NCBI GenBank assembly: GCA_965227155.1
Contig: OZ245731.1
Span: forward strand, 3,410,001 to 3,474,000
Reading direction: 5' to 3'
Length of the DNA: 64,000 bases
DNA from: UBA6059 sp965227155
GTDB lineage: Bacteria > Bacteroidota > Bacteroidia > Cytophagales > Cyclobacteriaceae
Shown here in pieces: positions 41,658 through 49,148 of this stretch. A program made the position numbers and the translations under genes. The notes under the pieces were generated by a model. It saw only the letters and a program-made list of their open reading frames with translations, ran no database searches and was not told where the DNA came from. Within the stretch, counting starts at the first letter, position 1. Each line of letters opens with the position of its first letter.

Positions 41658-42281
41658 TCACCGATGATAACCAAAATACGGTAAACCATAGAAAATATAT
41701 TGGTAAATGGCCCCCTCCATATGGCGGGCCTTTAGTTTTTTAAGAATATTCCGCTTATGTGCATTGACAGTCCTGATGCTTAAATGCAGTGCTTTGGCAA
41801 TATCCTCATTGCTATGGTCTTGTAGAGTTTTTTCGATGACTTCTATCTCCCTTTCAGAAAGGCTCTTTAGTCTTTCGGCGGTTTTGTCGTATTTCGTTTT
41901 GATTATTTCTGAAAGAAAAGGCTTGTCGATATACACTTCATCTTGCTGCCATTGATCCAGTGTATTTCTGAATTTTTCCGAATCAAAATCCCTGAAAGTG
42001 ACCAGGGCCTGAAAATCCAATTCCTTGAGTAGCGGTAGAAATCGGGATGGTATGCCATTTACAACTACAAGTGTTTTTCTTCTGTTGCTGTTTTGTGACT
42101 TTAATACTTTATATAGGCTTTTGAGACTTTTACCGGTAGTGTCGGTGTATACAACGGAGATGCTTTCAAGCTCAATGTGCTGATGTAGAGGATGATCAGG
42201 CAACACAGTAGCCACTATTTTCTCCAATCCTTGCTTTATGAGGAGCTCTTCGGCAAATATGTGAATAGCTGGACTAGGCAA
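41658..42281 (-). CDS. LuxR-type transcription factor with degenerate receiver-like N-terminus
   Basis: A 207-residue regulator. The C-terminus is a LuxR/GerE helix-turn-helix: LSEREIEVIEKTLQDHSNED followed by IAKALHLSIRTVNAHKRNIL. The first about 130 residues have the alternating strand/helix order of a receiver (IHIFAEELLIKQGLEKI, KTLVVVNGIP, QALVTFRDFD) but no phospho-acceptor Asp in the expected place, so it is probably not phosphorylated in the usual way. The start is TTG at 42281. It is divergent from the hybrid kinase gene at 42394 and convergent with the multi-PAS kinase, which suggests it controls this signalling cluster. Confidence 0.82.
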   Translation of the reverse strand: MPSPAIHIFAEELLIKQGLEKIVATVLPDHPLHQHIELESISVVYTDTTGKSLKSLYKVLKSQNSNRRKTLVVVNGIPSRFLPLLKELDFQALVTFRDFDSEKFRNTLDQWQQDEVYIDKPFLSEIIKTKYDKTAERLKSLSEREIEVIEKTLQDHSNEDIAKALHLSIRTVNAHKRNILKKLKARHMEGAIYQYIFYGLPYFGYHR

Positions 42282-42393
42282 AATGCTTATGGTATTATGG
42301 GCATAAGTTATAATATTTTAACCAATAAAGTTTTTGTATCTATGTCTCTTTTTAGGTCGACCATTTTAAGATTCATTGCTCAGGCTGTAGTGT

Positions 42394-43803
42394 ATGCAAG
42401 ATAAAACCCTGTTGGTAGTAGAAGATTCCCTGATTGTAAACAAGCACATTGAGGTTTGTTTGAAAGCAGAAGGCTACACCGTATATTCAGCTTTTAAGCC
42501 CAAGGAAGCCCTAGATTTACTTAAAGAGCGCGATTTTCAGTTGATATTATTGGATGTAATGCTCAATGACGAGATCGATGGCATTACGCTGGCTCGTGAA
42601 ATCAACGAATTGTACAATATCCCTATCATTTACCTGACGGCATTGTCAGATAAAGAAACTATAGAACGGGCCAAAATCACGCAACCTTATGGTTACATCA
42701 TTAAGCCATTCAATGAGTCAGAGTTATTAACCAATATTGAGGTTGCCTTGCACAAATCCAAGTTTGAGCAGGAGATTAAACGCAATCGGGATTTCCTTGA
42801 AACGGTACTGCAGCACATTAATGAGTCAATAATTGTAACCGACGAAGAAGGGGCGGTAGAATACCTAAATACCTCTGCCGAGAATGATCTTAAAACCTCT
42901 TTTAAAGAGTTGTTTCGAAAAAATATTGATAATGCGATCTACTTCAGCCTGGGTCCATGGCAGGATGATTCCAATGTGATTACATTTCAGGACATAGTGC
43001 ACAGTTTTGCTGAAAGGATAGAGGATAAGACTGTTTACCTGCATCTGAAAGCGAAAGGTATCTCTGTTCCTGCCGGTGACATATTGATACGTCAGTTCTA
43101 TAACTCCTCCCACAAGGGCAACTCAATCATTTTCATCTTCAATGACATTACGGATCGGTTGCGAAAGCTGGAAATTGAGAAGGAACTGAGCGCTAAAAAG
43201 CTTTCGTTGCTGATTGAAGGACAGGAGTTGGAGCGAGCACGTTTTTCCAAAGAAATTCACGATGGTCTGGGTCAAATCCTGAATTTGATCAAAATGAAGA
43301 TGGAAGGAGAAGGGGAAGATGGGCCCAATGAAGAAACCAGAAAAATGGTAGATGAAGCAATCAAAGAAGTAAAAAGGATCTCCAATAATTTACTCCCATC
43401 TTTGTTGAATGATTTTGATCTGCCGACCTGCCTGAGTCACCTGGCGCGGCAGTATAATAATATGAGCAGCACTACTATAAGCATGTACCATCAGGATGTA
43501 CCACCTTTGTCTTTAAACACAAAGATTAATGGCTATCGTATAGTGCAGGAAGCGGTAAATAATGCTATTAAGCATGGAAAAGCCAAGAACATCACTATAC
43601 AGCTCAATGGTATTGGCAATGAGATACAGCTTACCGTCGAAGATGATGGCTCAGGCTTCAATATCAATCAGATCGACGATCTGGAAACCCATCATGGTCT
43701 GCAAATTATGAAGCAGCGTGTCGCAAGTCTTAATGGGGAAATCAATGTAGAATCAGATAAAAAGTTGGGTACCATGATTATGGTTAGCTTTCCGGTAAAA
43801 TGA
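42394..43803 (+). CDS. Receiver-PAS-histidine kinase (NarX/DegS type)
   Basis: A 469-residue soluble protein. Residues 1-120 are a receiver domain with acidic pocket E10-D11, phospho-acceptor Asp54 (ILLDVMLND) and the T/K switch residues (YLTALSDKE, IIKPFNE). A PAS domain follows (about 130-260). HisKA_3 has FSKEIHDGLGQILNL with His289. The HATPase domain has VQEAVNNAIKHGKAKNI and DDGSGFNINQ. It likely receives phosphate from another kinase, perhaps the multi-PAS one, and passes signal to the NarL-type regulator encoded next, whose gene overlaps it by 4 bp (ATGA). Confidence 0.92.
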   Translation: MQDKTLLVVEDSLIVNKHIEVCLKAEGYTVYSAFKPKEALDLLKERDFQLILLDVMLNDEIDGITLAREINELYNIPIIYLTALSDKETIERAKITQPYGYIIKPFNESELLTNIEVALHKSKFEQEIKRNRDFLETVLQHINESIIVTDEEGAVEYLNTSAENDLKTSFKELFRKNIDNAIYFSLGPWQDDSNVITFQDIVHSFAERIEDKTVYLHLKAKGISVPAGDILIRQFYNSSHKGNSIIFIFNDITDRLRKLEIEKELSAKKLSLLIEGQELERARFSKEIHDGLGQILNLIKMKMEGEGEDGPNEETRKMVDEAIKEVKRISNNLLPSLLNDFDLPTCLSHLARQYNNMSSTTISMYHQDVPPLSLNTKINGYRIVQEAVNNAIKHGKAKNITIQLNGIGNEIQLTVEDDGSGFNINQIDDLETHHGLQIMKQRVASLNGEINVESDKKLGTMIMVSFPVK

Positions 43804-44447
43804 ATAAACAGAAAATATTTTTAGTCGAAGACCATTCTCTTGTCCTTGAAGGCATCAAAGCAATGCTCGAAAATGATGAGCGATTCGTGATAACCGGAAG
43901 CTTTACTACAGCTGAGGAGGCACTTGAGTCAGCGCAAACTGACATGCCAGATATTGTATTGATGGATATTTCACTGCCGGGAATGAGTGGTATGGAAGCC
44001 GCTAAACTATTGAAAGAGAAAAATAATGCGCCCAGGGTACTGATTCAAAGTATGTATACCGATGCGGAGTACATACAGCAATGCCTGGATGCGGAAGTTG
44101 ACGGCTATATTGTGAAAGGCAGTAGCCACACCGATTTTGTAAAAGCCTTTGATGCATTGTACCAGGGGAAAACCTTCTTTAGTGAGCAGATCTACGATAA
44201 AGTAATGGAAAGTTACACTGCCAAGAAGGAAGCCGTAAAGACTAAGAAAGAGTTTAATATCACAAACCGTGAGAAGGAAGTGTTGAAGCTGATTTCAGAG
44301 GGAATCACTAACATGGAAATCTCCGAGCAGCTATTCATTAGTGAAAGAACGGTAGAGGCTCACCGCTCCAACATCATGAAAAAGCTCTCCGCAAAAAACA
44401 CAGCCGAGTTGATTTCTAAGGCATTCAGGCACGGTCTCATTCAATAA
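43800..44447 (+). CDS. NarL/FixJ-type response regulator
   Basis: A 215-residue regulator. The receiver carries E10-D11-H12, phospho-acceptor Asp56 (DIVLMDISLPG) and Lys in YIVKGSSHTDF. The C-terminal LuxR-type helix-turn-helix reads ITNREKEVLKLISEGITNME, then ISEQLFISERTVEAHRSNIM. It overlaps the kinase gene start-to-stop (ATGA at 43800-43803), so it is the cognate partner. It may control the signalling operon beginning 200 bp downstream, but this is inference from position. Confidence 0.95.
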   Translation: MNKQKIFLVEDHSLVLEGIKAMLENDERFVITGSFTTAEEALESAQTDMPDIVLMDISLPGMSGMEAAKLLKEKNNAPRVLIQSMYTDAEYIQQCLDAEVDGYIVKGSSHTDFVKAFDALYQGKTFFSEQIYDKVMESYTAKKEAVKTKKEFNITNREKEVLKLISEGITNMEISEQLFISERTVEAHRSNIMKKLSAKNTAELISKAFRHGLIQ

Positions 44448-44604
44448 TCGTTTATTGCACCATCTCTCATTTTTAAGCGGTATCTGTGATTTTCCGGTGT
44501 TTGATTAACCCTTTGTGTTAATAGTAAGATCCCTAAAAACCTTTAAGTATTTTGCCTAGCTGAATATATGAATTTTCAATGATTAGAATAGGATAGAATA
44601 AAGA

Positions 44605-44612
44605 TACATTTG
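44605..44612 (+). promoter_or_regulatory. Candidate Bacteroidota -7 box for the SiaC-BLUF operon
   Basis: TACATTTG fits the TAnnTTTG -7 consensus used by the Bacteroidota primary sigma factor. It sits 36 bp before the ATG of the first gene. No clear -33 TTTG was found at the right distance, so this is only a candidate. Confidence 0.4.
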
Positions 44613-44648
44613 TATATGTATTGATTGAACTATCATAAACTATCAGCT

Positions 44649-45023
44649 ATGGAAAAACTATTTTTTGAATCAACACGTGTAACGCCTTTTTTAATCTTTG
44701 ACCCTTCAATAGCTCTACTGGACATCAGAGGAAGATCAAGCCCTGACAACTCCGTAAACTTCTATTCCAAAGTGCTCAACCAATTGGATATTTACATAAA
44801 TGAAGGCGAAAACAATGTTGAGGTCAACATCTTTTTCGAATACCTTAATAGCTCAACTTCAAAGATAGTATTTGACATTTTTAGAAAGCTTACCCAGATA
44901 AAATCGAATGGAAAGCAGGTAGTTGTTAACTGGCATTTTGAAGAAGAGGATGACGATATGATGGAAGCAGGAGAAGACTATGCTGACTTGATAGATTTAC
45001 CATTTAATCTTGTAGCGGCCTGA
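44649..45023 (+). CDS. SiaC-family (DUF1987) regulatory phosphoprotein
   Basis: A 124-residue protein; the ATG at 44649 (MEKLFFESTRVTPFLIFDPS) is preferred over a TTG at 44625. LLDIRGRSSPDNSVNFYSKV and VNIFFEYLNSSTSKIVFDIF match SiaC, where a Thr/Ser in the NTSSxK-like segment is phosphorylated. In Pseudomonas, SiaC is phosphorylated by SiaB, dephosphorylated by SiaA (a PP2C) and then activates SiaD. Here a PP2C gene is two genes downstream, but no SiaB kinase or SiaD cyclase is in the window. First gene of an eight-gene operon. Confidence 0.85.
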   Translation: MEKLFFESTRVTPFLIFDPSIALLDIRGRSSPDNSVNFYSKVLNQLDIYINEGENNVEVNIFFEYLNSSTSKIVFDIFRKLTQIKSNGKQVVVNWHFEEEDDDMMEAGEDYADLIDLPFNLVAA

Positions 45024-45090
45024 TTTTTAGCGGCCATGGGTCTCATAGCCTATTGGTCTTGAATTATAACCACCAAATTTTGCTTTGAAG

Positions 45091-45441
45091 ATGCATGAAC
45101 TTCATAAGGTTCTGACCGAACTTTTCTCATCATTGCGTTGTGTGCAATTAAACCTCTTGGATAGAAAAACGGAAAAAATAGCTTTCCAGTTACCCCTGGA
45201 ATCTGAAAATGATAAAGTGGAGCATATCGATTTGGCTGCTATTTGCTCTCAGGCCCAAATGTTAAGTCGTGGTAAAGATGAGCTAAATCAGATTTTAGTG
45301 GAGTCTGGAAAGCAAACCCATTTTTTAAAATGGTTAAATGAAGATTATATCATCCATGTAGTGGGGCTGAGTGAGGGATTGAATGTAGGTAAGTATAATG
45401 CACTACTTAGCTTGATGAAGAATAGAATAGGAGTAGCTTAA
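45091..45441 (+). CDS. Small roadblock/LC7-like protein (tentative)
   Basis: A 116-residue cytoplasmic protein starting at the ATG at 45091 (MHELHKVLTELFSSLRCVQL). Its order of a strand pair, a long helix (HIDLAAICSQAQMLSRGKDE), then strands (HFLKWLNEDYIIHVVGLSEG) and a last helix is like the roadblock/LC7 or profilin-like fold, which often regulates P-loop NTPases. No clear family signature was found, so the fold call is tentative. It ends 2 bp before the PP2C gene and must be cotranscribed. Confidence 0.5.
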   Translation: MHELHKVLTELFSSLRCVQLNLLDRKTEKIAFQLPLESENDKVEHIDLAAICSQAQMLSRGKDELNQILVESGKQTHFLKWLNEDYIIHVVGLSEGLNVGKYNALLSLMKNRIGVA

Positions 45442-45443
45442 GC

Positions 45444-46571
45444 ATGTCAGATTTTAAATCAATAGACGAATTAGTACAAAAGCTGACAAGTGAGTTTGAA
45501 GCCATCGGGCTACTTGGTGTTTGGTATCCTAAGCAGGATGCAATTAACTGGGTACTCCAGCAAAATGAAAGCTGGAAAAACGAAGAAATTGGTTCTTTTA
45601 TAAAGCAATCATTGATTCCAGGCAATGGTCAAAAAGCTTATTTAACATTAGAGAAGGGTGGCTATCTATTACTACAAGAATTAAAAGAAGGTGCCTGGAT
45701 TATTGTGGGTACAACAATAAATATCTATCCACAGCTCAACATGTTTTTAAGGGGTGTTGCTATTGAAAACTTTGAATTTACACCCACCGGGCCACCACAG
45801 CAGGTAAAAACCATAAATGAAACTGCCAAAAAAGATCCTTTTGTAGAGAAGCTTTATGCTGCCAAAAGACTGCAATCAACATTATTGCCAAAGCATGAGC
45901 GCATGGATGTGATCTTCAATAAGTATTGGGTTCATTATGCCCCTCAGGATATTATAGGTGGAGATCTGTATTGGGTAAAAGAGTTTGAGGATGTAAACTA
46001 TCTCATTATCGCAGACTGCACCGGCCATAGTGTGGAAGGTGCATTGGCTACTATGACAGTCTACTCCATCATGAACGAATGCCTGGACCCTGACACAAGC
46101 CTTAAGGAAAATCTGAATACATTTTTTAATAAGATCAACCAGTACAACGACGCTGAGGATGCTTATGGAATAGGCGTAGAGGTAGCTCTTGTGCGTATCC
46201 ATAAAAATGAATCAAGAATTTCATTTATCAGCACGGGCATATTCGTGATGACACAACTGAAGGCCGACTGGGAATTGCATAAAGTACGTAAAAGTTTAGA
46301 CCCCACCGCCGGCCCTACTGATAAAGCTCTGCTGATCGAAGATATTGCTTATGAAAAGGGAGATAAAATAGTACTCTTTTCTGATGGCCTGCCAGATCAG
46401 TTTGATAAAACCAATAAGAAGCGACTTGGCTCCAGAGGAATGAAAGAGTTGATCATTGATATTGGTCAGAATGGCACTTTTAATCAAGAAGGGCTACAAC
46501 AGAAGATTAATGATTGGCAGGGTGCAACAGAGCAGGTAGATGATATAACAGTATTCGCTTTAGAATTTTAA
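45444..46571 (+). CDS. SpoIIE-type PP2C serine/threonine phosphatase
   Basis: A 375-residue protein. About 130 N-terminal residues of unknown type lack membrane helices. The phosphatase part begins RLQSTLLPKHERMD and has the metal-binding and core motifs: DIIGGDLYWVK, IADCTGHSVEGALATM, LFSDGLPDQF and DDITVFALEF. It would remove phosphate from SiaC (encoded two genes upstream), the same job as SiaA. The unknown N-terminal region may be the input domain. It is transcribed with the two roadblock-like genes on either side. Confidence 0.9.
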   Translation: MSDFKSIDELVQKLTSEFEAIGLLGVWYPKQDAINWVLQQNESWKNEEIGSFIKQSLIPGNGQKAYLTLEKGGYLLLQELKEGAWIIVGTTINIYPQLNMFLRGVAIENFEFTPTGPPQQVKTINETAKKDPFVEKLYAAKRLQSTLLPKHERMDVIFNKYWVHYAPQDIIGGDLYWVKEFEDVNYLIIADCTGHSVEGALATMTVYSIMNECLDPDTSLKENLNTFFNKINQYNDAEDAYGIGVEVALVRIHKNESRISFISTGIFVMTQLKADWELHKVRKSLDPTAGPTDKALLIEDIAYEKGDKIVLFSDGLPDQFDKTNKKRLGSRGMKELIIDIGQNGTFNQEGLQQKINDWQGATEQVDDITVFALEF

Positions 46572-46600
46572 CCAGTATAAACAATTTAATTTTTTTAATT

Positions 46601-46996
46601 ATGAACGTAAATGACGGATTAAATGCGGCACTAAAAAATGTGCCAAAGGCTGTAGCAGCCGGTATTGTTGACATGGAAAGTGGCATGATGCTAGGTATCA
46701 AAACGACGGAGAGCCACCCGCAGGAAGTATTTGATTTTTTAGCAGCTGCTACCAAAGACATGTTTGAAGGAGAGAATGTCACCACTATAGAAGACATCTT
46801 TAAGAAAGCCAGAGGTGTGAAAACCAAGGAGCATTATTTCCAGGAAATCATTGTAACCTCTCACAATCTATTACACTTCTTTACCCGACTGCCCGGTCAG
46901 CAAAGCATCGTATTTGCAGTGGTTTGCTCAAAAGATGCAAACGTAGGCCTTATGCTTGTGAAAGGAAGAGAGGCAGCTAAAAGCATTAAAGTTTAA
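46601..46996 (+). CDS. Roadblock/LC7-like protein
   Basis: A 131-residue protein: MNVNDGLNAALKNVPKAVAA, then IVDMESGMMLGIKTTESHPQ, a helix EVFDFLAAATKDMFEGENVT and strands around FQEIIVTSHNLLHFFTRLPG and IVFAVVCSKDANVGLMLVKG. This is the strand-helix-strand order of a roadblock/LC7 protein. Such proteins act as GTPase-activating or docking partners (for example MglB). It lies 3 bp before the ABC-type ATPase gene, so it may modulate that ATPase (inference). Confidence 0.65.
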   Translation: MNVNDGLNAALKNVPKAVAAGIVDMESGMMLGIKTTESHPQEVFDFLAAATKDMFEGENVTTIEDIFKKARGVKTKEHYFQEIIVTSHNLLHFFTRLPGQQSIVFAVVCSKDANVGLMLVKGREAAKSIKV

Positions 46997-46999
46997 GGA

Positions 47000-47680
47000 A
47001 TGTCCGGCCAAATTTTATTACACATCAATAAGGCCGGCTATGGAGAAAATAGTCTTTTCACTCCATTGAAAGCCATTTTTGAACCTGGCCAATGCGCAGT
47101 ATTGGTAGGCCCGGGAGGGAGTGGAAAGACTACTTTACTAAAGCTGATAAATGATGAAAAACTGCCGGGTACGCAGTTTTGGTACGAGGGCATTATCGAT
47201 AATCCTTATGACTCAGGGTTTTTGTTGCCACAGCATTTTTCAGATGAACTCAGCTTTTATATGACTGATGTAGAAAAACAAAACCTGCAAAATCGATTTG
47301 GAATTTCACAGCATGTAGACTGTCAAATAGAAAGGTATAATGGAGTCTGTTATCGCGAAATTCCGAGACCCGTAAGAAAGCTTCTTTTTCTACAAAAATT
47401 TTTATGTGGGGATCAATATTCACGGGTGTCATTTTTACTTCTTGATGAACCGGAAGCCGGGCTTGACGCCCTGTTAATGGATGAATTGATTGCCTTGATC
47501 AATGATATCAAAAATGAAAAGATAGTGATCATCTCCTCGCATCATGTAGCTTTTACCCGCGCTGTAGCAGACCAGGTTTTGTACATTAAATATGGTAATA
47601 TGATATACCAGGATAAGACAGAAGAGTTTTTTAATGCACAAAATGAAGATGTGCAATACCTTATAAACATGGGTTGCTAA
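47000..47680 (+). CDS. Solitary ABC-type ATPase without a clear signature motif
   Basis: A 226-residue P-loop ATPase with the ABC architecture. Walker A is GPGGSGKT at 37-44, the Q-loop region is FLLPQHF, Walker B is SFLLLDEPEAGLD and the H-loop is VIISSHH. The LSGGQ signature is not evident: the matching region reads YNGVCYREIPRPVRKLLFLQ. No permease gene lies in the operon. It therefore may not power transport and could be a signalling or regulatory ATPase that works with the roadblock-like proteins. The 3' end overlaps the phosphatase gene by 7 bp. Confidence 0.8.
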   Translation: MSGQILLHINKAGYGENSLFTPLKAIFEPGQCAVLVGPGGSGKTTLLKLINDEKLPGTQFWYEGIIDNPYDSGFLLPQHFSDELSFYMTDVEKQNLQNRFGISQHVDCQIERYNGVCYREIPRPVRKLLFLQKFLCGDQYSRVSFLLLDEPEAGLDALLMDELIALINDIKNEKIVIISSHHVAFTRAVADQVLYIKYGNMIYQDKTEEFFNAQNEDVQYLINMGC

Positions 47681-48138
47681 TGATAGGATTTCAATGGATA
47701 CTCGAAGAAAAACTGGCCGGTTCCAGCAAACCAGGGCTGTACAGTGAATATGACGAAGACCTTACTTTCATAGCAGATCATGGTTTTAATGTAATAGTGT
47801 CACTAACTGAGGAGCCCTTTGAGTTGCTAAAAGATGAGCCCATAGAGGTCCTGCATTTTCCAATACCGGATATGGGAGTGCCGCAACCCCGACATGCCTA
47901 TGATTTTGTGGAAAACTTAAAGCAAAGGCTGGATCATGGTGATAAAATACTCGTGCATTGTAAGGCAGGATTAGGGCGTACAGGCACCATACTCAGTTGT
48001 CTGCTGGTATTGGAGGGTTATGACCCAAAAGAGGCAATTCAATATGTAAGGCGCAGAAATAACTCTTACCTCCAGAATGGGCTTCAGGAGAATTTCATCA
48101 CCCATTTTGATGCTTATGCAAAACAACAAGCCTTATGA
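47674..48138 (+). CDS. Dual-specificity / tyrosine protein phosphatase
   Basis: A 154-residue cysteine-dependent phosphatase. The P-loop VHCKAGLGRTG (Cys94, Arg100) and the general-acid loop PIPDMGVP (Asp64) are both present, so it should be active. It resembles the small dual-specificity phosphatases found next to signalling genes in bacteria. It overlaps the ABC-type ATPase gene at its start and the next small gene at its end (ATGA at 48135-48138), so it is tightly coupled in the operon. The substrate is unknown; SiaC or a tyrosine-phosphorylated partner is possible. Confidence 0.9.
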   Translation: MLMIGFQWILEEKLAGSSKPGLYSEYDEDLTFIADHGFNVIVSLTEEPFELLKDEPIEVLHFPIPDMGVPQPRHAYDFVENLKQRLDHGDKILVHCKAGLGRTGTILSCLLVLEGYDPKEAIQYVRRRNNSYLQNGLQENFITHFDAYAKQQAL

Positions 48139-48371
48139 AAGCTCAATATTTTTTAAAATCAACAAAACCTGGTCCCCTGTCAATGATCTTTGGGATAATC
48201 AATGAAACGGGGATTATAAAAAAATCTGATCCAACTTTTTCTTCTCTCGATATTGAATACAAATATCAATTGGTAAGACTAGCCAGTATGGGCTTTTTAA
48301 AGTTTGATAAGGATAGCGTAATACTAAACCTAAGCAATCATGGAGATATTAACCCAGCTCATATACACTAG
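48135..48371 (+). CDS. Small protein, possible winged-helix fold
   Basis: A 78-residue protein, MKAQYFLKSTKPGPLSMIFG, ending with a helix-strand pair (YQLVRLASMGFLKFDKDSVI). The segment is like a winged helix-turn-helix, but no family was recognised. Its start overlaps the phosphatase stop by 4 bp, and its end overlaps the BLUF gene by 32 bp in another frame. That dense overlap argues for a real coding gene. Function unknown. Confidence 0.5.
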   Translation: MKAQYFLKSTKPGPLSMIFGIINETGIIKKSDPTFSSLDIEYKYQLVRLASMGFLKFDKDSVILNLSNHGDINPAHIH

Positions 48372-48783
48372 CGAAAGAAGTCCTGAATGTGATCGCTCGG
48401 GTATAGATAATATTCTGTCGGCCAGCCAGCATAATAATGAGAAAAAAGGGATAACGGGTATTTTGGTTTATTCCAAAAACCGCTTTTTCCAATACCTGGA
48501 AGGTGATATCACCCATGTAGAGGATGTCTATAAGAATATTATAGAAGATACACGCCACCAAAATATTAATCTGCGGCAATTGCAGCCGGTATCTCAAAGG
48601 CTGTTTCCCAATTGGGAAATGAAATACGTAGATCTAGAAAACCACTCAAACCTGAAAGATTCAGAAAAAAACACCTACGAAAATGATGTAGCATTGATTG
48701 AGATGATGCTCTTCGGAAAAGGTAGGTTACTCTCACCCCAATTAGAACAGATACAGAACCATTTTTTGGCTTACCACAGTTAA
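48340..48783 (+). CDS. BLUF-domain blue-light photoreceptor
   Basis: A 147-residue protein with an N-terminal BLUF domain that binds FAD and senses blue light. The key residues are present: Tyr9 (LIYTSERS), Asn32/Asn33 (SQHNNEKKGITGILVYS), Gln51 (FFQYLEGD) and the Trp in NWEMKYVDLEN. The last about 45 residues are helical (VALIEMMLFGKGRLLSPQLE). No effector domain is fused, so the signal must pass to another protein. It is the last gene of the operon, suggesting that light tunes the SiaC/PP2C/ATPase module. Confidence 0.93.
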   Translation: MEILTQLIYTSERSPECDRSGIDNILSASQHNNEKKGITGILVYSKNRFFQYLEGDITHVEDVYKNIIEDTRHQNINLRQLQPVSQRLFPNWEMKYVDLENHSNLKDSEKNTYENDVALIEMMLFGKGRLLSPQLEQIQNHFLAYHS

Positions 48784-48793
48784 GTGTTCATGC

Positions 48794-48832
48794 AAAAAAA
48801 ACAGCCCCTTAAAATTATTAAGAGGCTGTTTG
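48794..48832. terminator. Bidirectional terminator after the BLUF operon
   Basis: Hairpin AACAGCC (48800-48806) with GGCTGTT (48824-48830) plus an inner CTT/AAG. Eight A residues flank it on the left, so it is strongest for leftward transcription (U8 on the minus strand); on the plus strand the T-tract is short. Confidence 0.65.
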
Positions 48833-48944
48833 GGTAATCCCTGTACTTTCCATGCTGATTATGTTGTAAAGATAAAGTGAATTACTAGGCTGATAATCAG
48901 TTGTAATCCATAAAAACAAATAGGTAAAATGCCTACGGCTGCAG

Positions 48945-49034
48945 TTAAAAAAAATAAAAGGCTGCCTTAGTTGCAATGGCCTGTTCATACTGGACCTAAA
49001 ACCAGTATTTTGCACCAATTGCGTAAGGCAGCCT
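48945..49034 (-). terminator. Large terminator-like hairpin downstream of scoB
   Basis: Arms AGGCTGCCTTA (48959-48969) and TAAGGCAGCCT (49024-49034) pair perfectly over 11 bp and are extended inward. An inner hairpin has ATACTGG and CCAGTAT arms. The A-rich run to the left is U-rich in the minus-strand transcript, fitting termination of the scoA-scoB operon. Its size (about 76 nt) is larger than a usual terminator. Confidence 0.6.
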
Positions 49035-49148
49035 CTATCATAAACCCTGTAGAGCTTCCATAGCTAGTTGGAAACGTTATGGTAAAAGTAAAGCCTATAC
49101 CGTAATCAAAATACAGCAGGAATGCTGAAATATAACTCGGCAAAATGC

